Positions 30,590 through 42,577 of a stretch of 64,000 nt of DNA are shown in pieces (position 1 is the stretch's first letter; the number at the start of each line of letters is the position of its first letter). The DNA lies in NCBI RefSeq assembly GCF_003369915.1, contig NW_022881603.1:43835723-43899722 (forward strand), given 5' to 3'. A model generated the notes under the pieces. That model did not search any database, was not told the DNA's origin, and saw only the letters and a list, made by a program, of their open reading frames with translations. Both the position numbers and the translations under genes were made by a program. Source of the stretch: Drosophila miranda (lineage: Eukaryota; Arthropoda; Insecta; Diptera; Drosophilidae).

Positions 30590-32045
30590 TCAGTGCAGAT
30601 TTAGCTTGGACAACGTCAAGTCATTCTCGTCAATAGGGGACACCGTTAGTTTCATTTTGTGCTCCTTGGCCATTTTGGATAACATTACAATGTCCGAGTT
30701 TATATAGGCAGCCCGCAAAAGTGCCACCGACGATTTTTCGGAAGTCTCAAGCTCCTTCACAAGTTCTTCAACACTGGGATTACATTTGGTTTCATCCTTT
30801 ACTTCTTTAAACTTCTGGCCTGACAACGCACGAGTCCAAATGTCCTGAGATGCCTCTTTGTATTTTTTGATTTTCTTGTCCAGGTCAGTAATCTTAGCAC
30901 TGATCTCATTGTTATCGGGCTTCTTGGCTTGAGCCTGCATAAATATACACCGAGCATCCTTATATTCGCCTAAGGCGGACAGGGCGCAACCTTCCTGGTA
31001 GAGGGCCTTACAGGAAGGCTTATTTTCAGTGAGACGCCGCAAGGCTTTCATCGTAATGCACACGCGTTTGGGATTATGCAATTTATTGTAGCAGATCATC
31101 AAGTTTTGCTGGAAAAGTTAAAAAAAAAACACATAAGTGGGGATGAGCCACGACGCTACAAGTTGCATAGTTACATTGAGAGTGATCAACAGAGCGATTT
31201 GCTTGCGCTCATCCTCATCATTGGCTAGACGGCAATAGTTTAGAGAGCTTACGGCCCGCTCGAAGGCAGTGACGGCGTTGCGGTAGCGAAAGCGCTTCAC
31301 ACAGTCCTTGCCATGCATGTGCATGTCTAATGCCTTGGGGTAAACTATTGCAAACTTGTCCCGATCCACAGCGGCCATTGACGCGAAGGCATCTGAGTCC
31401 CCGATCAATGTGATTGAGTCCCCGATTTTGAAAAGTCCATCTGAACGTGGTTTAATGCGCGGCGGGCAGCCCATCTCGTGAAATAGCAACTTATAGGATA
31501 TAATAAATTCGGCTTTTTCATATGGGCGCATGGTAAGTACAGCAGCCTGGAGGCCTTCTAGCACATCGCAACCTGCACCGGTCTCAAAATAGAATTTAGT
31601 TCGGCGCATCAATGAGGAATCAAAAGGAGAACTCTCGCCTTCCCAATAACCACTATAGCGCACAGCGACACGTGCCTTGTCTGGCACCAGACCTCGGCCC
31701 TGGTGCCCCTCACGTGTGATGCGCTTAAAAATGTTCTCATTGATCGGCTCCATCAAATTTTGGGTTCCTCGAACGATTGGGTCGATGGAGAAGCGAGCTC
31801 TTCTTCATCAACATCTGGAGCGTTATCACAATCTTCCACTTCGTCGACATTAAAATCATCATCGCCAGCCCCAAATGGCGACTGTTCTACCTCAAATTGT
31901 GAGCCAGAGCCAACGAGTTTTCTAGAAGAGTAAGAGGCAGCGTCTAGGCAGCACATAATTGTGCAAATGTATCAAATTTCGATGCTTACCCAAGTTGCAG
32001 TGGTTCCTTGAGCATTTGAGTGCAATATGAAAAATTATCTTCCAT
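30590..32045 (-). pseudogene. shu: shutdown copy 6, frameshift before FKBP domain
   Basis: Exon 1 is 31990-32045, exon 2 is 31160-31921 and exon 3 is 30590-31108. Near 31757-31764 'caattttttgagttcc' has become 'caaattttgggttcc', a net 1-bp loss that ends the frame at FEEPKI. A second lesion near 31411-31426 replaces EVLHF with GDSI by a local copy of 'gagtccccgat', in frame. Exon 3 is open. A downstream ATG (MEPINENIF) could still open the FKBP-TPR part. Confidence 0.85.
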
Positions 32046-32383
32046 TTTTTCCACACTTTTTCCCAACTTTAACTTGTTTGGGTTAATTACAAAAATGCGC
32101 GCTAGGCAGTGACACCCTCAGAAATATACCAAGTATATACCGATGAAAAAACGACCTTAGCACACTTATGACCTCTTTAATTAAACAGGATAACAAATTT
32201 TCCACAAAAATCGGAAATTTGTGAATTTTGTTGAGCAAGCAGTCCACACTTAAATAAACTGCTTGCATTAACATACCCTTTTGGTCAATTTAAAACTAGC
32301 CGACAAATTTTTTTTAAATTTTTAATTAAATTTGAGTTTTTACTCCATTCAATCCAGTCATAATTCCATTTTCATGGTTTAAA
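32046..32383. promoter_or_regulatory. Minimal shu/ORF64 divergent promoter region (short type, cassette 6)
   Basis: Same deletion junction as in cassettes 2 and 5. No DINE-1 element. Confidence 0.45.
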
Positions 32384-32578
32384 ATGTGTGTGTTAATTGT
32401 TGATAGTACAAAAACTGTTTATGACTTCGTACGAAAACATTTGGAACTAAAGATAGCAGCTAAGATGAGACTTAAATTGTTCTTTATTCTGTTGTTGATT
32501 ATTCTAGCAATGGTTTTATTAATGACGAAAGTCAGTGCCAAACGATGGGCTGATGGAGTAGATGAAGTGTGTGCCTAA
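32384..32578 (+). CDS. ORF64 copy 6, hypothetical micropeptide
   Basis: 64 codons, VDEVCA tail, no private amino acid change seen. AATAAA follows in 'ccaataaagatgatg'. Confidence 0.45.
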   Translation: MCVLIVDSTKTVYDFVRKHLELKIAAKMRLKLFFILLLIILAMVLLMTKVSAKRWADGVDEVCA

Positions 32579-32716
32579 TCACTTTTTATAGTGTTAAATT
32601 ATACCAATAAAGATGATGTAGCAAGCTTAGCGATAGTTGATTTAAACAAGTAAATTCATTATTTTTGAGATACCAGCTGATCTCAAAGCGTAGAGCTCTG
32701 AGATACACTACTCACA

Positions 32717-33102
32717 ATGCAGGCAGCCGAAACTGAGGTTTGCACATACCTATCTATCAAGTGTAGACCTCAAAGTATTATAATTCAACTAACTAATCGC
32801 CAATTCCACAGCCCAAGCGTACCAAGAGTTATATTGATGAGGTATACCGACTTTTAGAGGAAAAGCCAGGGGTTGAAGAAATATTAATCATGAATCGTTC
32901 CGGTGTGCCGATCAAAACGTCAATGGAACGCCAAGACGCACTTCAACATGCCTGTCTTTATGAGAATTTGCGTGAAAAGTGTTAGGCATTTCTATCAAAA
33001 ATGGAGCCACCACAGCTCCTGACCATGTTGCGAGTCCGTACCAGATTCCACGAGGTCCTGCACCTGATGGCAAGTGCAAAATCCAAAGGATACACATCTT
33101 AA
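32717..33102 (+). pseudogene. Roadblock-type light chain copy 6, premature stop
   Basis: Exon 1 is 32717-32737 and exon 2 is 32812-33102. CAG (Gln, in REKCQAFL) has become TAG at 32983-32985, cutting the domain in its second helix. The shared 4-bp loss is also present, and a substitution gives YIDEV for YIYEV. This is the most clearly dead roadblock copy. Confidence 0.85.
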
Positions 33103-33523
33103 GGTTGAGGATCTAAATCGTCATTCCTCCAATTTTTAAATAATTGTTCCTACATATATCTACGTTGTTAGTCATCCAACTTCTTACACGTAAAACATTC
33201 TTCTCACTTTGTACACAGCCCAAACACAACAAACTCTTCATTTATGTGACTACCTGAATATAAATTCAATCAAATAAGTAATAAATAGTCCTCAGAGCTT
33301 CAGCTTAAAAACAAAATATATTCCAAAAACAGATGACATTTTCTGACCAACAGAAAGTAAATATATTCTTGTACTCGTATTTATAAAACACATTTCATTT
33401 TCATACTCTTCAGTATGTACAACATAAACGTTAAGTTCTTCTAGAACTAATGTAAAATATTGAATTTGGTTGTCTGTTGTTTATTTAAATGGATTAATCC
33501 TTCAATGGGAAACAGTGCCCGAA

Positions 33524-34982
33524 TCAGTGCAGATTTAGCTTGGACAACGTCAAGTCATTCTCGTCAATAGGGGACACCGTTAGTTTCATTTTGTGCTCCT
33601 TGGCCATTTTGGATAACATTACAATGTCCGAGTTTATATAGGCACCCCGCAAAAGTGTCACCGACGATTTTTCGGAAGTCTCAAGCTCCTTCACAAGTTC
33701 TTCAACACTGGGATTACATTTGGTTTCATCGTTTACTTCTTTAAACTTCTGGCCTGACAACGCACGAGTCCAAATGTCCTGAGATGCCTCTTTGTATTTT
33801 TTGATTTTCTTGTCCAGGTCAGTAATCTTAGCACTGATCTCATTGTTATCGGGCCGCTTGGCTTGAGCCTGCATAAAAATACACCGAGCATCCTTATATT
33901 CGCCTAAGGCGGACAGGGCGCAACCTTCCTGGTAGAGGGCCTTACAGGAAGGCTTATTTTCAGTGAGACGCCGCAAGGCTTTCATCGTAATGCACACGCG
34001 TTTGGGATTATGCAATTTATTGTAGCAGATCATCAAGTTTTGCTGGAAAAGTTAAAAAAAAACACATAAGTGGGGATGAGCCACGACGCTACAAGTTGCA
34101 TAGTTACATTGAGAGTGATCAACAGAGCGATTTGCTTGCGCTCATCCTCATCATTGGCTAGACGGCAATAGTTTAGAGAGCTTACGGCCCGCTCGAAGGC
34201 AGTGACGGCGTTGCGGTAGCGAAAGCGCTTCACACAGTCCTTGCCATGCATGTGCATGTCTAATGCCTTGGGGTAAACTATTGCAAACTTGTCCCGATCC
34301 ACAGCGGCCATTGACGCGAAGGCATCTGAGTCCCCGATCAATGTGAAGTGAAGAACTTCGATTTTGAAAAGTCCATCTGAACGTGGTTTAATGCGCGGCG
34401 GGCAGCCCATCTCGTGAAATAGCAACTTATAGGATATAATAAATTCGGCTTTTTCATATGGGCGCATGGTAAGTACAGCAGCCTGGAGGCCTTCTAGCAC
34501 ATCGCAACCTGCACCGGTCTCAAAATAGAATTTAGTTCGGCTCATCAATGAGGAATCAAAAGGAGAACTCTCGCCTTCCCAATAACCACTATAGCGCACA
34601 GCGACACGTGCCTTGTCTGGCACCAGACCTCGGCCCTGGTGCCCCTCACGTGTGATGCGCTTAAAAATGTTCTCATTGATCGGCTCCATCAATTTTTTGA
34701 GTTCCTCGAACGATTGGGTCGATGGAGAAGCGAGCTCTTCTTCATCAACATCTGGAGCGTTATCACAATCTTCCATTTCGTCGACATTAAAATCATCATC
34801 GCCAGCCCCAAATGGCGACTGTTCTACCTCAAATTGTGAGCCAGAGCCAACGCGTTTTCTAGAAGAGTAAGAGGCAGCGTCTAGGCAGCACATGATTGTG
34901 CAAATGTATCAAATTTCGATGCTTACCCAAGTTGCAGTGGTTCCTTGAGCATTTGAGTGCAATATGAAAAATTATCTTCCAT
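33524..34982 (-). CDS. shu: shutdown copy 7 (intact, 446 aa)
   Basis: Exon 1 is 34927-34982, exon 2 is 34093-34858 and exon 3 is 33524-34042. Intron 2 is one base shorter in its poly(T) tract. The frame is complete. Distinctive residues: KRVGSG at the start of exon 2 (shared with copy 9 and the inverted fragment at 50248), SLMSRTK in the FKBP domain (shared with copy 8), AKRPDNN in TPR3 and VNDETK near the C-terminus (shared with copy 4). The mosaic of shared variants suggests recombination between copies. Confidence 0.87.
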
Positions 34983-35047
34983 TTTTTCCACACTTTTTCC
35001 CAACTTTAACTTGTTTGGGTTAATTACAAAAATGCGCGCTAGGCAGT

Positions 35048-35165
35048 GACACCCTCAGAAATATACCAAGTATATACCGATGAAAAAACGACCTTAGCAC
35101 ACTTATGACACCCTCAGAAATATACCAAGTATATACCGATGAAAAAACGACCTTAGCACACTTAT
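35048..35165. repeat. 59-bp tandem duplication upstream of shu copy 7
   Basis: The block beginning 'gacaccctcagaaatatacc' at 35048 recurs at 35107. Other cassettes have it once. It doubles part of the probable shu promoter, about 65-180 bp upstream of the start codon. Confidence 0.85.
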
Positions 35166-35730
35166 GACCTCTTTAATTAAACATGATAACAAATTGAGTT
35201 AAACTGCGAAAAATAATACTGTTTGTAAATCTTTTCTCTGATATTACAAAAAAAAAACACACACACACGATATCTTTCACTGTAACAGCGCCAAAATGAT
35301 TCAATTTTCTTTATTTTTGGTGGAATATTAAAAAACCGCCTTGGGCGACAATGGGTTAATCGTTCCGTCGAGGATGGGAAACCATATTTCTCGATTTTGA
35401 TTCAAGATATGCTAATTTTAGCCACTCCCTTTTATTGAACTTTTTATATAAATAAAAAAATGTTGTAACGAAAAAGGTCGAACTGCCCACAAAGTTTTTT
35501 TTCTACACGATTAGCTACTTTTAAGTACTCCTGAGTACATACATATGTAGATGTGCCAGTTCATAGAACGAGTAGATAAAACCACACCATGAAAAACCAC
35601 GAATTCATTAAACATTTCTAACGCCCCAAATCTATCTGCGTATTTGAAAAGTAATTAAAAAATTTAATTTTGTAATAATAAAACGAGGGAGAACGTTGTG
35701 AGTTGCTGCGGACGCCGCAACTCTACATTT

Positions 35731-36024
35731 ATACCCGATACTTTGTCAGTATGGCTCCCCTCCGGCAGACGCCGCGAATATTAAACGACACGAGAAAGAG
35801 TGCGTGCGAGAGAGACAGAAAATCAGTCTGACCGTGACATCGGGCGCTGCGTAGCCACTGCAAATTGATTTGTTCCTTTTGGCTATAAAAATGATCTGAT
35901 CTGATCCAGATTCAGCAATCTGATAGATATGGTCGTTATCTATGATTCTGCGTTTTTAGTTTTCTCGAATCGTCGAAATTGTGGATGCCACAGATTTTCG
36001 CCCTCATTTTGAGTATCGGGTATA
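35731..36024. mobile_element. DINE-1/Helentron-like element, internally deleted (cassette 7)
   Basis: 294 bp with the same deletion as in cassettes 1, 4 and 8. Variants: 'actttgtcag' near the left end, shared with cassette 8, and 'gacatcgggc', private. Confidence 0.7.
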
Positions 36025-37289
36025 ATAAAAGAAAGTTACATAGCCCCTCCCATCAGGTAACCAACCTCTACCAAAGAATTTTCGCACATGTGGCTAATAT
36101 CAGTTAAATCTGTTAAGGGGGCATGGTGCACATGCCAAGGCCGCCTCAATACATCAATTCGCGTGCCGAAATTTAATAAGTGCTCTCCAGAATTAAGCCC
36201 TGTTTTTAAAACCCAACATTTAATCACTGTTACATACAGTTACAGTTAAATAACCCCCGCTTGCATGCAGGTTCGTTGCAGCGATTGAGAACCAATTATA
36301 AGCCACCAACAAGACTGATTGCTGATAATAATAATATTTCAGTTTTGCATTTAAATTTTCTCATCGTCATACATACATGACGAGAAAAGTTCGGAATTTT
36401 TGAATAATGTGCAATCATTGAGACGGCACACTTCCCAAGTGATGGCTCAGTAACTTCGATGGCGCATATCCTCACAAAACGCCAGACGCTGACAGTCTGT
36501 AATATATGATTATTATAATGAAAATACAATGAAGATTAGTCGATATTTAATTGGAGTAAAGTAATTACAATGGAGTACTGGGAGGAGAATATATTAAGGC
36601 TTAAGGACTAACACGGAATAAAAGAGCAGTGTTTACATGGTTGGGTGGGTAAACTCGAAATAACAACACCTGAATATGCGCGGCTATACATATGACACAA
36701 TCGACTGGATTTCTGAAACCCCTAACGCCAGGTTGGCAATTAAAATCTTTTTTATGTGTTTAACTAGAACAACTAAAAGATCCAGCCCATCCAAATAGCC
36801 CTGGGCGAAAGATCCCCCAAAATATTGTGGAGGGAAACAAGGATGATAGTTTTCCCACGGATTTAATAACCGTTACGGGCACCGAAGGCGAATTCCCACC
36901 TGTTCAATGAATCTACCTCCTCTTGCATTTACGGCATTAATTATTGTAAAATTAACCAGGCCAAATAGAGGGGCACCCGCCGCTCTCAGCGATTCATTTC
37001 AAAAACGCAATCAAATTTGAATTTTGAGTCTTTGTCTCCGGGCGGTCTCGAACCTATGTCATCAAAAGAGTCTGCGAGACTCAACGCGCAGCCCCAAACA
37101 GGTCTCTCCACAAAAATCGGAAATTTGTGAATTTTGTTGAGCAAGCAGTCCACACTTAAATAAACTGCTTGCATTAACATACCCTTTTGGTCAATTTAAA
37201 ACTAGCCGCCAAAATTTTTTTAAGTTTTTAATTAAATTTGAGTTTTCACTCCATTCAATCCAGTCATAATTCCATTTTCATGGTTTAAA

Positions 37290-37484
37290 ATGTGTGTGTT
37301 AATTGTTGATAGTACAAAAACTGTTTATGACTTCGTACGAAAACATTTGGAACTAAAGATAGCAGCTAAGATGAGACTTAAATTGTTCTTTATTTTGTTG
37401 TTGATTATTCTAGCAATGGTTTTATTAATGACGAAAGTCAGTGCCAAACGATGGGCTGATGGAGTAGATGGAGTGTGTGCCTAA
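37290..37484 (+). CDS. ORF64 copy 7, hypothetical micropeptide
   Basis: 64 codons with the VDGVCA tail, like cassettes 1 and 8. AATAAA follows. Confidence 0.45.
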   Translation: MCVLIVDSTKTVYDFVRKHLELKIAAKMRLKLFFILLLIILAMVLLMTKVSAKRWADGVDGVCA

Positions 37485-37622
37485 TCACTTTTTATAGTGT
37501 TAAATTATACCAATAAAGATAATGTAGCAAGCTTAGCGATAGTTGATTTAAACAAGTAAATTCATTATTTTTGAGATACCAGCTGATCTCAAAGCGTAGA
37601 GCTCGGAGATACACTACTCACA

Positions 37623-38026
37623 ATGCAGGCAGCCGAAACTGAGGTTTGCACATACCTATCTATCAAGTGTAGACCTCAAAGTATTATAATTCAACTAACT
37701 AATCGCCAATTCCACAGCCCAAGCGTACCAAGAGTTATATTTATGAGGTATACCGACTTTTAGAGGAAAAGCCAGGGGTTGAAGAAATATTAATCATGAA
37801 TCGTTCCGGTGTGCCGATCAAAACGTCAATGGAACGCCAAGACGCACTTCAACATGCCTGTCTTTATGAGAATTTGCGTGAAAAGTGTCAGGCATTTCTA
37901 TCAAAAATGGAGCCACCACAGCTCCTGACCATGTTGCGAGTCCGTACCAGATTCCACGAGGTCCTGCTAACACCTGATGGCAAGTGCAAAATCCAAAGGA
38001 TACACATCTTAAGGTTGAGGATCTAA
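37623..38026 (+). CDS. Roadblock-type dynein light chain, copy 7 (intact)
   Basis: Exon 1 is 37623-37643 and exon 2 is 37718-38026; 109 aa with the full C-terminal strand (LLTPDGKCKIQRIHILRLRI). No frame lesion. A small retroposon has landed in its 3' UTR at 38081-38188. Confidence 0.83.
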
Positions 38027-38080
38027 ATCGTCATTCCTCCAATTTTTAAATAATTGCTCCTACATATATCTACGTTGTTA

Positions 38081-38188
38081 GGTTAGGTTAGGTTAAGGCG
38101 GTAGCCGGGAGGGGGGGGATAAGAGCCTCCCGCCACCAAGCTCACTTGGACCTATAAAAGGTCCGTGGTGTTGCCGCATGGGCATGTG
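38081..38188 (-). mobile_element. 108-bp SINE-like retroposon with a CCTAA-type tail
   Basis: A GC-rich insert found only in this cassette is flanked by a perfect 13-bp direct repeat, ATCTACGTTGTTA (38068-38080 and 38189-38201). The other cassettes show the single-copy empty site. Read on the minus strand it ends in AACCTAACCTAACC, a simple repeat at the 3' end. A target duplication of this length with a repetitive 3' tail is typical of LINE-mobilised (target-primed) insertion. I could not find clear Pol III A and B boxes. It lies in the roadblock 3' UTR, before the poly(A) signal. Confidence 0.75.
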
Positions 38189-38554
38189 ATCTACGTTGTT
38201 AGTCATCCAACTTCTTACACGTAAAACATTCTTCTCACTTTGTACACAGCCCAAACACAACAAACTGTTCATTTATGTGACTACCTGAATATAAATTCAA
38301 TCAAATAAGTAATAAATAGTCCTCAGAGCTTCAGCTTAAAAACAAAATATATTCCAAAAACAGATGACATTTTCTGACCAACAGAAAGTAAATATATTCT
38401 TGTACTCGTATTTATAAAACACATTTCATTTTCATACTCTTCAGTATGTACAACATAAACGTTAAGTTCTTCTAGAACTAATGTAAAATATTGAATTTGG
38501 TTGTCTGTTGTTTATTTAAATGGATTAATCCTTCAATGGGAAACAGTGCCCGAA

Positions 38555-40015
38555 TCAGTGCAGATTTAGCTTGGACAACGTCAAGTCATTCTCGTCAATA
38601 GGGGACACCGTTAGTTTCATTTTGTGCTCCTTGGCCATTTTGGATAACATTACAATGTCCGAGTTTATATAGGCACCCCGCAAAAGTGTCACCGACGATT
38701 TTTCGGAAGTCTCAAGCTCCTTCACAAGTTCTTCAACACTGGGATTACATTTGGTTTCATCCTTTACTTCTTTAAACTTCTGGCCTGACAACGCACGAGT
38801 CCAAATGTCCTGAGATGCCTCTTTGTATTTTTTGATTTTCTTGTCCAGGTCAGTAATCTTAGCACTGATCTCATTGTTATCGGGCTTCTTGGCTTGAGCC
38901 TGCATAAATATACACCGAGCATCCTTATATTCGCCTAAGGCGGACAGGGCGCGGACCTTCCTGGTAGAGGGCCTTACAGGAAGGCTTATTTTCAGTGAGA
39001 CGACGCAAGGCTTTCATCGTAATGCACACGAGTTTGGGATTATGCAATTTATTGTAGCAGATCATCAAGTTTTGCTGGAAAAGTTAAAAAAAAAACACAT
39101 AAGTGGGGATGAGCCACGACGCTACAAGTTGCATAGTTACATTGAGAGTGATCAACAGAGCGATTTGCTTGCGCTCATCCTCATCATTGGCTAGACGGCA
39201 ATAGTTTAGAGAGCTTACGGCCCGCTCGAAGGCAGTGACGGCGTTGCGGTAGCGAAAGCGCTTCACACAGTCCTTGCCATGCATGTGCATGTCTAATGCC
39301 TTGGGGTAAACTATTGCAAGCTTGTCCCGATCCACAGCGGCCATTGACGCGAAGGCATCTGAGTCCCCGATCAATGTGAAGTGAAGAACTTCGATTTTGA
39401 AAAGTCCATCTGAACGTGGTTTAATGCGCGGCGGGCAGCCCATCTCGTGAAATAGCAACTTATAGGATATAATAAATTCGGCTTTTTCATATGGGCGCAT
39501 GGTAAGTACAGCAGCCTGGAGGCCTTCTAGCACATCGCAACCTGCACCGGTCTCAAAATAGAATTTAGTTCGGCTCATCAATGAGGAATCAAAAGGAGAA
39601 CTCTCGCCTTCCCAATAACCACTATAGCGCACAGCGACACGTGCCTTGTCTGGCACCAGACCTCGGCCCTGGTGCCCCTCACGTGTGATGCGCTTAAAAA
39701 TGTTCTCATTGATCGGCTCCATCAATTTTTTGAGTTCCTCGAACGATTGGGTCGATGGAGAAGCGAGCTCTTCTTTATCAACATCTGGAGCGTTATCACA
39801 ATCTTCCATTTCGTCGACATTAAAATCATCATCGCCAGCCCCAAATGGCGACTGTTCTACCTCAAATTGTGAGCCAGAGCCAACGAGTTTTCTAGAAGAG
39901 TAAGAGGCAGCGTCTAGGCAGCACATGATTGTGCTAATGTATCAAATTTCGATGCTTACCCAAGTTGCAGTGGTTCCTTGAGCATTTGAGTGCAATATGA
40001 AAAATTATCTTCCAT
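38555..40015 (-). pseudogene. shu: shutdown copy 8, frameshift in third TPR
   Basis: Exon 1 is 39960-40015, exon 2 is 39126-39891 and exon 3 is 38555-39074. It carries the same extra base as copies 3 and 5 (near 38951). It shares SLMSRTK with copy 7 and has DVDKEE for DVDEEE. Its roadblock neighbour lacks the 4-bp loss that accompanies this shu lesion in cassettes 3 and 5, so the two lesions have recombined apart. Confidence 0.85.
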
Positions 40016-42244
40016 TTTTTCCACACTTTTTCCCAACTTTAACTTGTTTGGGTTAATTACAAAAATGCGCGCTAGGCAGTGACACCCTCAGAAATATACC
40101 AAGTATATACCGATGAAAAAACGACCTTAGCACACTTATGACCTCTTTAATTAAACAGGATAACAAATTGAGTTAAACTGCGAAAAATAATACTGTTTGT
40201 AAATCTTTTCTCTGAAATTACAAAAAAAAAAACACACACACACGATATCTTTCACTGTAACAGCGCCAAAATGATTCAATTTTCTTTATTTTTGGTGGAA
40301 TATTAAAAAACCGCCTTGGGCGACAATGGGTTAATCGTTCCGTCGAGGATGGGAAACCATATTTCTCGATTTTGATTCAAGATATGCTAATTTTAGCCAC
40401 TCCCTTTTATTGAACTTTTTATATAAATAAAAAAATGTTGTAACGAAAAAGGTCGAACTGCCCACAAAGTTTTTTTTCTACACGATTAGCTACTTTTAAG
40501 TACTCCTTAGTACATACATATGTAGATGTGCCAGTTCATAGAACGAATAGATAAAACCACACCATGAAAAACCACGAATTCATTAAACATTTCTAACGCC
40601 CCAAATCTATCTGCGTATTTGAAAAGTAATTAAAAAATTTAATTTTGTAATAATAAAACGAGGGGGAACGTTGTGAGTTGCTGCGGACGCCGCAACTCTA
40701 CATTTATACCCGATACTTTGTCAGTATGGCTCCCCTCCGGCAGACGCCGCGAATATTAAACGACACGAGAAAGAGTGCGTGCGAGAGAGACAGAAAATCA
40801 GTCTGACCGTGACGTCGGGCGCTGCGTAGCCACTGCAAATTGATTTGTTCCTTTTGGCTATAAAAATGATCTGATCTGATCCAGATTCAGCAATCTGATA
40901 GATATGGTCGTTATCTATGATTCTGCGTTTTTAGTTTTCTCGAATCGTCGAAATTGTGGATGCCACAGATTTTCGCCCTCATTTTGAGTATCGGGTATAA
41001 TAAAAGAAAGTTACATAGACCCTCCCATCAGGTAACCAACCTCTACCAAAGAATTTTCGCACATGTGGCTAATATCAGTTAAATCTGTTAAGGGGGCATG
41101 GTGCACATGCCAAGGCCGCCTCAATACATCAATTCGCGTGCCGAAATTTAAGCCCTGTTTTCAAAACCCAACATTTAATCACTGTTACATACAGTTACAG
41201 TTAAATAACCCCCGCTTGCATGCAGGTTCGTTGCAGCGATTGAGAACCAATTATAAGCCACCAACAAGACTGATTGCTGATAATAATAATATTTCAGTTT
41301 TGCATTTAAATTTTCTCATCGTCATACATACATGACGAGAAAAGTTCGGAATTTTTGAATAATGTGCAATCATTGAGACGGCACACTTCCCAAGTGATGG
41401 CTCAGTAACTTCGATGGCGCATATCCTCACAAAACGCCAGACGCTGACAGTCTGTAATATATGATTATTATAATGAAAATACAATGAAGATTAGTCGATA
41501 TTTAATTGGAGTAAAGTAATTACAATGGAGTACTGGGAGGAGAATATATTAAGGCTTAAGGACTAACACGGAATAAAAGAGCAGTGTTTACATGGTTGGG
41601 TGGGTAAACTCGAAATAACAACACCTGAATCCGCGCGGCTATACATATGACACAATCGACTGGATTTCTGAAACCCCTAACGCCAGGTTGGCAATTAAAA
41701 TCTTTTTTATGTGTTTAACTAGAACAACTAAAAGATCCAGCCCATCCAAATAGCCCTGGGCGAAAGATCCCCCAAAATATTGTGGAGGGAAACAAGGATG
41801 ATAGTTTTCCCACGGATTTAATAACCGTTACGGGCACCGAAGGCGAATTCCCACCTGTTCAATGAATCTACCTCCTCTTGCATTTACGGCATTAATTATT
41901 GTAAAATTAACCCGGCCAAATAGAGGGGCACCCGCCGCTCTCAGCGATTCATTTCAAAAACGCAATCAAATTTGAATTTTGAGTCTTTGTCTCCGGGCGG
42001 TCTCGAACCTATGTCATCAAAAGAGTCTGCGAGACTCAACGCGCAGCACCAAACAGGTCTCTCCACAAAAATCGGAAATTTGTGAATTTTGTTGAGCAAG
42101 AAGTCCACACTTAAATAAACTGCTTGCATTAACATACCCTTTTGGTCAATTTAAAACTAGCCGACAAAATTTTCTTAAATTTTTAATTAAATTTGAGTTT
42201 TTACTCCATTCAATCCAGTCATAATTCCATTTTCATGGTTTAAA
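40016..42244. other. Long-type divergent intergenic region, cassette 8
   Basis: Same plan as cassette 1 with the deleted DINE-1-like element (40706-40999). A private deletion of about 20 bp near 41150 removes 'ataagtgctctccagaatta'. No gene seen. Confidence 0.6.
40706..40999. mobile_element. DINE-1/Helentron-like element, internally deleted (cassette 8)
   Basis: 294 bp with the same ends and deletion junction as at 2317. Confidence 0.7.
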
Positions 42245-42439
42245 ATGTGTGTGTTAATTGTTGATAGTACAAAAACTGTTTATGACTTCGTACGAAAACA
42301 TTTGGAACTAAAGATAGCAGCTAAGATGAGACTTAAATTGTTCTTTATTCTGTTGTTGATTATTCTAGCAATGGTTTTATTAATGACGAAAGTCAGTGCC
42401 AAACGATGGGCTGATGGAGTAGATGGAGTGTGTGCCTAA
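42245..42439 (+). CDS. ORF64 copy 8, hypothetical micropeptide
   Basis: 64 codons, VDGVCA tail; protein identical to the copy at 3877. AATAAA follows. Confidence 0.45.
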   Translation: MCVLIVDSTKTVYDFVRKHLELKIAAKMRLKLFFILLLIILAMVLLMTKVSAKRWADGVDGVCA

Positions 42440-42577
42440 TCACTTTTTATAGTGTTAAATTATACCAATAAAGATGATGTAGCAAGCTTAGCGATAGTTG
42501 ATTTAAACAAGTAAATTCATTATTTTTGAGATACCAGCTGATCTCAAAGCGTAGAGCTCTGAGATACACTACTCACA

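Larger units (their letters stand above)
34983..37289. other. Long-type divergent intergenic region, cassette 7
   Basis: Same plan as cassette 1. It contains a private 59-bp tandem duplication next to shu (35048-35165) and an internally deleted DINE-1-like element (35731-36024). No gene seen. Confidence 0.6.

Noticed and set aside
38081..38096. GGTTAGGTTAGGTTAAGG as a telomere repeat
   Set aside because: Drosophila telomeres lack simple TTAGG arrays, and the motif is the tail of a retroposon with target duplications.
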